Shown: positions 1 through 5,638, numbered from the stretch's first letter. The stretch is 5,638 bases of DNA from Christensenella sp. UBA1259 (GCA_002308755.1 DBVR01000028.1:1555-7192); one strand, 5' to 3'. The notes: generated from the sequence alone by a model not told the origin. A program made the numbers and translations.

Positions 1-23
1 TCTCCCAGCTGAGCTATGCTCCC
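1..23 (-). tRNA. tRNA gene, 5' end only (isotype undetermined, Val or Ala likely)
   Basis: Read on the minus strand from position 23, the sequence begins GGGAGCA (acceptor strand, tRNA positions 1-7), then TA (8-9), GCTC (start of the D stem), AGCTGGGA (D loop with the invariant GG) and GA (start of the D-stem return). This is the canonical first 23 bases of a bacterial class I tRNA. The window edge cuts off the anticodon, variable and T arms, so the amino acid cannot be read. From memory, this 5' half resembles Bacillota tRNA-Val and tRNA-Ala genes. A matching promoter lies directly upstream on the same strand, so this is probably the first gene of its transcript. Confidence 0.88.
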
Positions 24-43
24 ACGATTGCCACCGCTAAACT

Positions 44-72
44 AATATACCAAATTTGGAAATAAAAGGCAA
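44..72 (-). promoter_or_regulatory. Sigma-A-type promoter of the tRNA gene
   Basis: On the minus strand the -35 box is TTGCCT (72 down to 67) and the -10 box is TATATT (49 down to 44). They are separated by exactly 17 bases (50-66). Transcription should begin near position 37, leaving a leader of about 14 bases before the tRNA. The position, orientation and spacing all fit a stable-RNA promoter. The start site itself is inferred. Confidence 0.7.
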
Positions 73-154
73 GTATTTTTCGGGGTTAATTTAAATTTAT
101 TTCAAAAATTTTTGCGGACGTGATATCTTGCGGAAAATGGCGGAATAAGAGCGT

Positions 155-171
155 TTATGTGCGGCGCATAA
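155..171. repeat. 17-bp near-palindrome, possible operator
   Basis: The arms TTATGTGC and GCGCATAA flank a central G and match at 7 of 8 positions; the one mismatch would be a G-U pair in RNA. The element ends 11 bases before the -35 box of the ATPase promoter, which is roughly -63 to -47 from the expected start site. No T-run follows it on either strand, so it is not a factor-independent terminator. A transcription-factor site is an inference from shape and position. I do not recognise the motif as the site of a named regulator. Confidence 0.4.
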
Positions 172-182
172 CGTTAAATCAC

Positions 183-211
183 TTGACTAAAACGGGCCTT
201 TAAGATATAAT
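183..211 (+). promoter_or_regulatory. Sigma-A-type promoter of the V-ATPase operon
   Basis: A TTGACT -35 box (183-188) and a perfect TATAAT -10 box (206-211) are separated by 17 bases. This is within one base of the sigma-A (sigma-70) consensus. Transcription should start near 218, giving an untranslated leader of about 35 bases before ntpF. No other promoter this good was noticed between the ATPase genes, so it probably drives the whole operon. Confidence 0.82.
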
Positions 212-242
212 ATTTTTAATTTGTTGTAATTATTCTTTTATC

Positions 243-248
243 GGGGTG
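243..248 (+). promoter_or_regulatory. Ribosome-binding site of ntpF
   Basis: GGGGTG lies four bases before the ATG at 253. It is a one-mismatch version of GAGGTG in the extended Shine-Dalgarno sequence. It selects this ATG over one at 246, which opens a different reading frame with no homology-like content. Confidence 0.6.
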
Positions 249-252
249 TTTT

Positions 253-561
253 ATGAACGAAGTCATTTCTTCCATATTGCAGGCGGAAGAAAAAGCCGAA
301 AATATAGTGAATTTATCCGCGGAAAAAGCCAAAAAGATAAAACTCGACGGCGAGCAGGCGGCGGAGACCGTAAAGAATACCGCCGTGGCGAGAGCGAAAG
401 TTCACAAGGCGTCCGAGATAGCGAAGGCGGAAGAAGCCGCAGACGCTCTTTATAACGCCGCGATAGATAAGGGAACGCTCGACGCCGAAAAGACGTTCGA
501 AGAAACTAAGAAGAAAACGGATGCCGTCGCTTCCGAGATCGTGGATAGAATACTGAAATAA
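253..561 (+). CDS. ntpF: V/A-type ATPase peripheral-stalk subunit G/H (NtpF)
   Basis: This 102-residue protein is predicted to be almost entirely helical, very rich in Ala, Glu and Lys, with no membrane segment. It starts with the pattern typical of this subunit (MNEVISSILQAEEKAENIV) and ends in a second amphipathic stretch (VASEIVDRILK). In rotary ATPases of this type the short G/H subunit pairs with subunit E in a long coiled coil, making the peripheral stalk that stops the A3B3 head from rotating against subunit I. It is the first gene of the operon, next to ntpI, exactly where E. hirae has ntpF. Its stop codon abuts the ntpI start. Sequence alone would be weak support because such coiled coils diverge fast; length, composition and position together make the call good. 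Other databases call it atpH or subunit G. Confidence 0.82.
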   Translation: MNEVISSILQAEEKAENIVNLSAEKAKKIKLDGEQAAETVKNTAVARAKVHKASEIAKAEEAADALYNAAIDKGTLDAEKTFEETKKKTDAVASEIVDRILK

Positions 562-2571
562 ATGGCGATCGTAAAGATGTTGAAAATTAGGCTCATGGGG
601 CTTAATTCTCAAAAACAAAAAATATTGAACGCTCTGTATAAAACGAGCAACGTAGAGCTGTCCGAAACAAAGGAGTATTCGGACACTTTCCGCGTTCTTA
701 CGGAGTCGGATATCGCGGACGCCGTGTCGAAGTGCGAACGGGCGGAAAAAGCCGTCGCGTTTTATGCGGACGTCTTAAGACAGTGCAAAAAACGCGATTT
801 TTATCCCGAAGATTTTTCGGAAAACGAAGTAATTCCCGTCGCACTCGACGATTTTTTGTCGGTGAGAAACGGAGAAAACGCGACTTTTATGAAAATCGAA
901 AAGTCGGAAAAATATGCCGCGCGGCTAACCGAGATAAAAAGCGAAAAAGCGACTCTTAACAGCCTTATAAACGGGCTGAAACTTTACGAAAATCTGCCCG
1001 ATAAATTCAGCGACTTTGCGCCGACCAGAACTTCGCAGGTGTTTTTCGGCACTATGGGTGGCGACGACGCGGTGAAACTCTTGTCGGACTTAAAAGAAGA
1101 AGATTTGGTAAGCGCGGAAATACCCGTAAAAGGTCAGACTTCGGTCGTATGCGTGGTGTGTGCCGAAGAAAAGACGGAAACCGTCTTTTTAAAACTCAAC
1201 GAACGCGGCTTTACCAAGTGCCCGTACTCTTTCGACGCTACGGCAAAAGAAAAGATATCGGAATCGAAAAGCGCGATAGCGCGGTTGGAAAAAGAAACCG
1301 AAGATATATATAAAGCGGTATGTAAGGACGCAAAAGCGGTAAAAGATTTCAAACTTTTGTCGGACTATTACTATTTCGAGACCGAAAAACTCCGCGACGC
1401 GGAAAAATTTTCCTGCACGGCGAAGACCTTTATTTTAGAAGGCTACGTTCCGTCGGAAAAAGCCGAAGAAGTAAAGTCCGCAGTCCACATGGCGTCGGAC
1501 GCCGTGTTCGTGGAATTTTCCGAGCCTAATAAGGAAGACGTCGTTCCCACTCTCGTCAAAAACGATAAATTCGTAAAACAGGCGGAATTCGTTACCGACC
1601 TTTATTCTTCGCCCGATTACAGAGAGTTGGATCCCAACGGGGCGGTAACTTTCTTTTTCCTTCTGCTTATGGGCGCTATAATGGCGGATATCGGCTACGG
1701 GATACTTATGGCGGCGATGGGTTTCGTGCTTGCAAAAAGAATAAAGACCGAAGGCGGAGCGAAGAAACTCTGGTATCTAATTGCTTTCGGCGGGATTGCG
1801 ACGGTTATCTTCGGGGTGCTGTTCAATTCCTTGTTCGGGTTTGCGGTATTGCCTTTCAGCGTTTTGCCGAGTCCAGTGCCCGATGGCAACGGAATAGACA
1901 ATCTCATGATAATTCTGGTCGGCTGTCTTGCGCTCGGCGTTTTGCAGATAGCGGTGGGGTATTTCTTAAAAGCCGTAAATCTGTTTATGCAGGGCGACGT
2001 TTTGGGCGGAATACTCGAAGGTTTGAGTTGGGTAACATTTTTTGCGGGATTCGTGTTTGCGTGCTTTAATTTCCTTTTGGGTTACCTTATGCCGGGCGTT
2101 CTTGAAAATCTCGACGACGGCGTAAAAGCCTTCTTCGACAGGGCGGCTACCCCCGGGCTTATAATGGTCGTCGTGTCTTTATTGTGCGCGGCGGTCGGCG
2201 CGGCGGTGAAAGCCAAGGGATTTTCCAAAGTTTCCAAATTTCTGGGAACTTTCTACGGACTAATAAGTATAATGAGCGATATTTTAAGTTACGCCAGAGT
2301 TTTCGGACTTATGCTTTCGGGCATGATAATAGCGCAGACTTTCAACGATATGGCGGTCGGTATGTTTTCGAGCGGGATTGTTGGCTACGTCTTCGGCGGG
2401 TTTATCTTTCTCGTGGGGCATATTTTCAACCTTGCCATGGGCGTTCTCGGCGCGTATATCCACGTCAGCAGATTGCAGTATATAGAGTTCTTCTCTAAAT
2501 TCTACACGGGCGAAGGAAATAAGTTCAGACCGCTCGGTTCGGAACTTAAATACGTCGCCGTAAATAAATAA
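562..2571 (+). CDS. ntpI: V/A-type ATPase membrane stator subunit I (a subunit)
   Basis: This 669-residue protein has the usual length and two-part design of the family. A soluble, partly coiled-coil half (about 1-345) anchors the peripheral stalks. A membrane half (about 360-635) has seven or eight hydrophobic segments, near 360-392, 404-430, 446-472, 488-510, 532-549, 562-598 and 605-630. Two arginines match the pair known to be needed for ion transfer between half-channels. R579 lies in DILSYARVFGLMLSG, the counterpart of SYLRLWALSLA in eukaryotic subunit a. R637 lies in HVSRLQYIEFFSKFY. The start at 562 gives MAIVKM, the usual family N-terminus; the alternative ATG at 577 would lose it. 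The stop of ntpF touches this ATG (TAAATG) and no good Shine-Dalgarno sequence lies at normal distance, so translation is probably coupled to ntpF. The matching ion is inferred from the K subunit. Confidence 0.96.
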   Translation: MAIVKMLKIRLMGLNSQKQKILNALYKTSNVELSETKEYSDTFRVLTESDIADAVSKCERAEKAVAFYADVLRQCKKRDFYPEDFSENEVIPVALDDFLSVRNGENATFMKIEKSEKYAARLTEIKSEKATLNSLINGLKLYENLPDKFSDFAPTRTSQVFFGTMGGDDAVKLLSDLKEEDLVSAEIPVKGQTSVVCVVCAEEKTETVFLKLNERGFTKCPYSFDATAKEKISESKSAIARLEKETEDIYKAVCKDAKAVKDFKLLSDYYYFETEKLRDAEKFSCTAKTFILEGYVPSEKAEEVKSAVHMASDAVFVEFSEPNKEDVVPTLVKNDKFVKQAEFVTDLYSSPDYRELDPNGAVTFFFLLLMGAIMADIGYGILMAAMGFVLAKRIKTEGGAKKLWYLIAFGGIATVIFGVLFNSLFGFAVLPFSVLPSPVPDGNGIDNLMIILVGCLALGVLQIAVGYFLKAVNLFMQGDVLGGILEGLSWVTFFAGFVFACFNFLLGYLMPGVLENLDDGVKAFFDRAATPGLIMVVVSLLCAAVGAAVKAKGFSKVSKFLGTFYGLISIMSDILSYARVFGLMLSGMIIAQTFNDMAVGMFSSGIVGYVFGGFIFLVGHIFNLAMGVLGAYIHVSRLQYIEFFSKFYTGEGNKFRPLGSELKYVAVNK

Positions 2572-2577
2572 AAAATA

Positions 2578-2601
2578 ATGTAAAAACGGAGGTTTTTATG
2601 T
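2578..2601 (+). promoter_or_regulatory. ntpK ribosome-binding site displayed in a hairpin loop
   Basis: GGAGG (2588-2592) is the strongest Shine-Dalgarno sequence in the window, five bases before the ATG at 2598. It sits inside a perfect inverted repeat: TAAAAAC (2581-2587) and GTTTTTA (2592-2598) enclose the four-base loop GGAG. Two wobble pairs and one A-U pair (2578-2580 with 2599-2601) can extend the stem through the start codon. The pairing is read directly from the sequence. Any effect on ntpK translation is inferred, and the stem is AT-rich and so weak. Confidence 0.6.
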
Positions 2602-3056
2602 CAGGACAAACATTAGCGATTTTAGGATTAGCGCTGTGCGCGGGTTTATGCGGCGTGGGTTCGGCTATCGGACTTTATTTCACCGGTTCCGCGGCGTCGG
2701 GCGTACTTGCCGACGAACCTAAAAAGTTCAGCAAAGTGCTTATTCTCGTGGTGCTCCCCGCAACGCAGGGTATATACGGATTCGTGTTCGGAATACTGGG
2801 CTTAAGCGCGGCGGCGGGACTCGTCGGAGCGGAAGCCGCGGAAGCGGCGGTAACCGGCGCGAGAATATTCGGCGCGTCGTTGCCGCTTATGATAACGGGC
2901 TTGGTTTCGGGCATTTTGCAGGGCAAGACCGCTGTCGGCGGTATTTACGCGATAGCGAAGAACGAATCCATTTCGGGCAAACTCATACTGTTCCCCGCGA
3001 TGGTCGAAACTTACGCTATTTTAGGGCTCGTCGTTTCCATATTGCTTTTACCGTAG
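2598..3056 (+). CDS. ntpK: V-type ATPase ring subunit K (proteolipid c), Na+-type
   Basis: This 152-residue, very hydrophobic protein has four membrane helices formed by two related hairpins (about 5-75 and 88-152). K subunits form the rotor ring that carries ions past subunit I. The ion-binding glutamate is E137 in the last helix (FPAMVETYAILG). The matching position in the first hairpin is G58 (LPATQGIYG), so each protomer carries one carboxylate. L53, T56 and Q57 in LPATQG, Q108 in ILQGKT, and E137 line up with L61, T64, Q65, Q110 and E139 of E. hirae NtpK, the residues that hold Na+ in its ring structure. This points to Na+ rather than H+ transport, an inference from residue identity. The length is close to that of E. 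hirae NtpK. The strong ribosome site fits a subunit needed in many copies per complex. Confidence 0.97.
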   Translation: MSGQTLAILGLALCAGLCGVGSAIGLYFTGSAASGVLADEPKKFSKVLILVVLPATQGIYGFVFGILGLSAAAGLVGAEAAEAAVTGARIFGASLPLMITGLVSGILQGKTAVGGIYAIAKNESISGKLILFPAMVETYAILGLVVSILLLP

Positions 3057-3063
3057 GTCAGTC

Positions 3064-3639
3064 ATGGAAGGCAAACAGTCGATTATCGATAAAATCATAA
3101 AGGACGCCGAGAAAAAAGCCGAAAACAACGTTTTGGGCGCGGATACTTACGCTCTTAACTTAAAGGAAGAAGCCGAAGAGTGGGCTAAAAGATACAGCGA
3201 AGAGCAGGAAAAAACTATCGCCAAAGCAAAAGCGGAAATAGTTGAAAGACGCAAGATCGTAGCGAATATGGAAGTCAAAAAGATCGTTTTGCAAGCGAAA
3301 CAGCGGGCGATAGACGAAGTTTTCGCACTCGTTTATAAAAAACTTTGCGACCTTAAAAAACCCGATTACTTGAAGTTCGTTCTTAAACTGGCGGAAGGGT
3401 GTTGCGAAGCGGGCGACGTCATAGTGCTATCAAGTGACGGAGTGTTGTCGGAAAAAGATTTCGAAAACGCGGCTTTTTACAAGGCGAAAGGGATGTCCGT
3501 GCAAAAACAGCGCGGAGATTTTATCGGCGGAATAAAACTTATAGGTAAGTTTTGCGACAAAGATCTTACTTTCAAAGGGATAGTCGAGAGCAAAAAGGAA
3601 GAGTATACTTTCGAAGTCGCGCAAAAACTTTTCGGGTGA
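3064..3639 (+). CDS. ntpE: V/A-type ATPase peripheral-stalk subunit E
   Basis: The 191-residue protein has the two-part E-subunit layout. A charged helical region (about 1-90, rich in Lys, Glu and Ala) would coil with the G/H subunit. A mixed alpha/beta C-terminal domain (about 100-191) would bind the top of the catalytic head. The C-terminal block IGGIKLIGKF (154-163) followed by DLTFKGIVESKKEE (167-180) corresponds to the family pattern GG-hydrophobic, then a short strand, then a helix containing ES..EE. There is no membrane segment. It starts seven bases after the ntpK stop; a modest AGGT (3055-3058) overlaps that stop codon, so coupling to ntpK is likely. Four cysteines (C95, C113, C114, C164) lie in the C-terminal half; no known role is implied. 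Confidence 0.92.
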   Translation: MEGKQSIIDKIIKDAEKKAENNVLGADTYALNLKEEAEEWAKRYSEEQEKTIAKAKAEIVERRKIVANMEVKKIVLQAKQRAIDEVFALVYKKLCDLKKPDYLKFVLKLAEGCCEAGDVIVLSSDGVLSEKDFENAAFYKAKGMSVQKQRGDFIGGIKLIGKFCDKDLTFKGIVESKKEEYTFEVAQKLFG

Positions 3640-3642
3640 TTT

Positions 3643-4623
3643 ATGAGTAACGTACTTTATTCGAGCGCACGGGCGGTCGTTTCCGAAAAAACGCTTTTCG
3701 GCGCGGAAAGAATAAAACGGCTTATAGAAGCGGAGAAAACCGAAGATATTTTCGGGATATTCGCCGAAGTCAATTTCGGCGGAGAGAGAACGTCCGACGA
3801 AAATCCCGACGCCGAAAAGGTCATAGAAACGGAATACGGGCGATTAATGACTTTCGTAAGGGAAGAATCTCCCGACGAAAATTTCAAAAAACTCCTGTTG
3901 TTTCCCGCCGACTTTAAGAACGCCGAAGCGCTCGTGAAAGCGAAATTTCTTAAAACCGATTACGCCGATATGCTTTCGGAAGAAGGGCTTTTCGACGTAA
4001 AGCGGCTTAAAGAAAAGGTATTTGCCGACGACTACGACGAACTGCCCAAGTTTATGGCGAACGCGCTTTCCGCGGTGGATAAGGCTTTTGTGGACGGGCA
4101 GGCGACGGGAAAGTATATCAACGGGCTTTTCGTAAAGGCGCTTTACGAAGAGCTTTTCGCGCTTAAAATAAAAGATCGCATTTTGACCGATATATTAAAA
4201 GCCAAAGCCGATTTCATAAACGTAAACGTCGCTATAAGGACGAGAAATTACGGTAAAGCCAAAGAGTTTTTCGTGCATACGGGGGAAATGTCCCAGGAAG
4301 ACCTTAAATTCCTTTGCGAAAAAACTCCCGACGAGATGAAGGATAAATTTAAATTCAGAGAAATATATCCAGTTCTGGAAAAGGGAATAAACGCCGTAAG
4401 CTACGGCAAAGGGCTTTCGGAATTCGAAACTGCGGCTGAAAGTTATCCCGTGGTCCTGCTTAAAAAGTACAGGTATTCGAGCGAAGGATATCTGCCGTTT
4501 ATAAGGTTTTGCTATTACAAACTTGCCGATATTATGAACGCAAGGGTGATAACCGTGGGTAAAAACGCAAAGTTATCGAAAGACGAGATATCAGCAAGAT
4601 TAAAGGAGTATTATGAAGGGTAA
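3643..4623 (+). CDS. ntpC: V/A-type ATPase subunit C (d/AC39-type rotor socket)
   Basis: This 326-residue, all-helical, soluble protein is close to the usual 320-350 residues of the AC39 family. Recognisable blocks include DFKNAEALVKAKFL (90-103), KAKADFINVNVAIRTRNYGK (186-205) and the C-terminal region 283-320 (GYLPFIRF, KLADIMNARVITVGK, LSKDEISARLKEY). In this family the three-lobed funnel sits on the cytoplasmic face of the K ring and receives the central D-F shaft, linking ring rotation to the head. The start follows the ntpE stop by three bases, with GGGTGAT (3634-3640) overlapping that stop as a Shine-Dalgarno-like site. Its last 11 bases overlap ntpG. It should not be confused with the unrelated, much smaller c subunit of F-type ATPases. 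Confidence 0.94.
   Translation: MSNVLYSSARAVVSEKTLFGAERIKRLIEAEKTEDIFGIFAEVNFGGERTSDENPDAEKVIETEYGRLMTFVREESPDENFKKLLLFPADFKNAEALVKAKFLKTDYADMLSEEGLFDVKRLKEKVFADDYDELPKFMANALSAVDKAFVDGQATGKYINGLFVKALYEELFALKIKDRILTDILKAKADFINVNVAIRTRNYGKAKEFFVHTGEMSQEDLKFLCEKTPDEMKDKFKFREIYPVLEKGINAVSYGKGLSEFETAAESYPVVLLKKYRYSSEGYLPFIRFCYYKLADIMNARVITVGKNAKLSKDEISARLKEYYEG
4602..4608 (+). promoter_or_regulatory. Ribosome-binding site of ntpG inside the end of ntpC
   Basis: AAAGGAG lies four bases before the ATG at 4613, within the last codons of ntpC. It fixes the ntpG start and creates the 11-base overlap, so ribosomes finishing ntpC can reinitiate directly on ntpG. Confidence 0.8.
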
Positions 4624-4933
4624 GATTGCCGTCGTGGGCGACGGCGACAGCGTGCTCGTGTTTAAATCGGTGGGGGTAACGCCTTTCGCGGTCTCAAACG
4701 GTAAAGACGCGGAAAAGGTACTCGATCGCATCGAAAAAGAGTACGAAATAATTTTCATAACAGACGATATAGCGAAGGATATAGACGCCAAAATAAAGAA
4801 ATATACGGCGAAAAGTTATCCGATAATCGTTTCCGTCCCGTCGAAAGACGGCAGTAACGGTTACGGAGAAAAAAATCTTATCGACGCCATGCAAAAGGCA
4901 CTCGGTATAAATATTTTCGCCGACGAGAGGTAG
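4613..4933 (+). CDS. ntpG: V/A-type ATPase central-stalk subunit F (NtpG)
   Basis: This 106-residue protein is the normal size for subunit F and has its Rossmann-like alternation of strands and helices. The first strand KIAVVGDGDSVLVFKSVGV (4-22) is the family signature, including the GD.D..L.F...G pattern. EYEIIFITDDIA (43-54) is the second characteristic strand-helix unit. YPIIVSVPSKDGSNGYG (69-85) followed by KNLIDAMQKALGINI (87-101) matches the C-terminal pattern of a P-I-IP-G-loop and helix. In the complex it binds subunit D and turns with it as the central shaft; in related enzymes it modulates ATP hydrolysis. The name is confusing: E. hirae calls this gene ntpG, while most databases call the product subunit F. 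It overlaps ntpC by 11 bases and is followed after four bases by ntpA. Confidence 0.94.
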   Translation: MKGKIAVVGDGDSVLVFKSVGVTPFAVSNGKDAEKVLDRIEKEYEIIFITDDIAKDIDAKIKKYTAKSYPIIVSVPSKDGSNGYGEKNLIDAMQKALGINIFADER

Positions 4934-4937
4934 ATAA

Positions 4938-5638
4938 ATGCAGGGAAGAATAATCAAAGTATCGGGACCGCTCATAGTTGCCGAAAACATGGCGGACAGC
5001 AAACTCTACGACGTCGTAAGAGTCGGAGATAAAAAACTCATAGGCGAGATAATAGAATTAAGGGGCGATAAGGCTTCCGTGCAGGTTTACGAAGAAACCA
5101 GCGGTTTAGGCGTCGGCGACGTCGTGGAATCCACTTACGCACCGCTTTCCGTTGACCTTGCTCCCGGACTTATAGAGAGTATTTTCGACGGTATCCAGCG
5201 CCCGCTTAAAGCCGTGTACGAAAACTACGGCGACAGGATAACGAGGGGGATTCAGGTAAACAATATAGACCGTGAAAAACTCTGGGGATTCAACGCGACG
5301 GCAAAGGTCGGCGATACGGTGGTCGCGGGCGATATTTTGGGCGAAGTTCAGGAAACCGAGATGGTAAACCATAAAATAATGGTGCCGTACGGCGTCAGCG
5401 GTACGGTGAAAAAGATAAAGAGCGGAGATTTCAACATCACGCAAACCGTGGCGGTGATAAGTACCGAAGACGGCGATAAGGAAATATGTATGCTGCAAAA
5501 ATGGCCCGTCCGTCGCGGCAGACCGTATAAAAACAAGATAAATCCCTATATGCCCATGGTTACGGGGCAAAGGGTTATAGATACGCTTTTCCCGATAGCG
5601 AAGGGCGGCACTGCCGCTGTTCCCGGACCGTTCGGAAG
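4938..5638 (+). CDS. ntpA: V/A-type ATPase catalytic subunit A, N-terminal part (cut by window end)
   Basis: The open frame has 233 full codons and no stop. The N-terminal beta-barrel is seen in GRIIKVSGPLIVAE (3-16) and TSGLGVGDVV (54-63). It is followed by LAPGLIESIFDGIQRPL (74-90). The bulge domain specific to A subunits (about 115-185) contains HKIMVPYGVSGTV (145-157). Then come KWPVRRGRPY (188-197) and the start of the nucleotide-binding domain, TGQRVIDTLFPIAKGG (209-224). The sequence ends at GPFG (230-233), the first residues of the Walker A loop; the family continues with S/A-G-K-T. The bulge domain and the GPFG-type loop distinguish it from subunit B and from F-type alpha or beta. 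A hydrolyses ATP at the A-B interface. GAGAGGT (4925-4931), overlapping the ntpG stop, is the ribosome site. A full protein would be near 590 residues. The Walker A lysine and the catalytic glutamate lie outside the window. Confidence 0.97.
   Translation, partial: MQGRIIKVSGPLIVAENMADSKLYDVVRVGDKKLIGEIIELRGDKASVQVYEETSGLGVGDVVESTYAPLSVDLAPGLIESIFDGIQRPLKAVYENYGDRITRGIQVNNIDREKLWGFNATAKVGDTVVAGDILGEVQETEMVNHKIMVPYGVSGTVKKIKSGDFNITQTVAVISTEDGDKEICMLQKWPVRRGRPYKNKINPYMPMVTGQRVIDTLFPIAKGGTAAVPGPFG

Noticed and set aside
89..113. AT-rich stretch resembling a CodY-type box before the operon
   Set aside because: It does not match the AATTTTCWGAAAATT pattern well, and such matches are expected by chance in AT-rich spacers.
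114..144. Three GCGGA words at 114, 130 and 140
   Set aside because: The words are too short and unevenly spaced to call a repeat array or a regulator site.
120..203. Short GTG-initiated frame of 27 codons before the operon promoter
   Set aside because: It has no ribosome-binding site. It crosses the palindrome and the -35 box of the ATPase promoter, and ends just before the -10 box, so it is regulatory DNA rather than a gene.
246..455. Plus-strand open frame of 69 codons overlapping ntpF in another phase
   Set aside because: Its product is a low-complexity Arg/Gly/Ser-rich translation typical of an out-of-frame shadow. The better ribosome spacing and family-like protein belong to the ATG at 253.
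577..2571. Alternative shorter start for ntpI at the ATG at 577
   Set aside because: It would remove MAIVK, which is part of the usual N-terminus of subunit I, and it has no better ribosome site than the ATG at 562.
2572..2597. Possible terminator in the ntpI-ntpK gap
   Set aside because: The only stem here is the AT-rich one around the ribosome site. A GC-rich stem followed by a T-run is absent, and the operon clearly continues.
2838..2851. Small hairpin (GCCGC-GGAA-GCGGC) inside ntpK
   Set aside because: The bases encode an Ala/Glu-rich loop between the two K hairpins. Repeated GCG/GCC alanine codons explain the pairing, and no T-run follows.
2675..2926. Minus-strand 83-codon frame opposite ntpK
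   Set aside because: It is the antisense shadow of the hydrophobic K gene, with no ribosome site and no family resemblance.
5106..5570. 154-codon open frame on the minus strand, antisense to ntpA
   Set aside because: It lies wholly inside the conserved ntpA coding region. Its translation has no recognisable domain. Long antisense frames are common opposite genes with this codon pattern.

Overview
The window holds the front two thirds of a V/A-type (vacuolar/archaeal-type) rotary ATPase operon, read on the + strand, with the 5' end of a divergently transcribed tRNA gene at the left edge. Subunit order is F(G/H)-I-K-E-C-G(F)-A, the order of the Enterococcus hirae ntp operon. The genome is most likely an anaerobic Gram-positive, Clostridia-like Bacillota. 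The reasons are the operon type and order, near-consensus sigma-A promoters, GGAGG-type ribosome sites, moderate-to-low G+C with very AT-rich spacers, and tight gene packing. A finer taxonomic call is not supported.

Layout. Positions 1-23 (minus strand) are the first 23 bases of a tRNA whose promoter lies at 44-72. Positions 24-252 are a divergent intergenic region. It holds that promoter, a 17-bp near-palindrome (155-171), and a strong promoter (183-211) that should drive the ATPase operon. Then come ntpF (253-561), ntpI (562-2571), ntpK (2598-3056), ntpE (3064-3639), ntpC (3643-4623), ntpG (4613-4933) and ntpA (4938 to the window end). ntpA is cut just inside its Walker A P-loop. Gaps are 0, 26, 7, 3, -11 and 4 bp, and no internal terminator or second promoter was recognised, so this is read as one transcript.

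How the parts work together. ntpA encodes the catalytic subunit of the A3B3 head; its partner B and the stalk subunit D should lie just downstream. ntpG (subunit F) and ntpC belong to the central rotor and its socket on the membrane ring. ntpK builds the ring, ntpI is the membrane stator that carries the ion half-channels, and ntpE plus ntpF form the peripheral stalks. The K subunit has all five side chains known to bind Na+ in the E. hirae ring, and only one carboxylate per four-helix protomer. The best functional inference is therefore a Na+-translocating ATPase working mainly as an ATP-driven pump.

Nothing here looks like an undescribed system. The points most worth a second look are the Na+ ligand set, a hairpin that presents the ntpK ribosome-binding site in its loop, and the operator-like palindrome upstream of the operon promoter.
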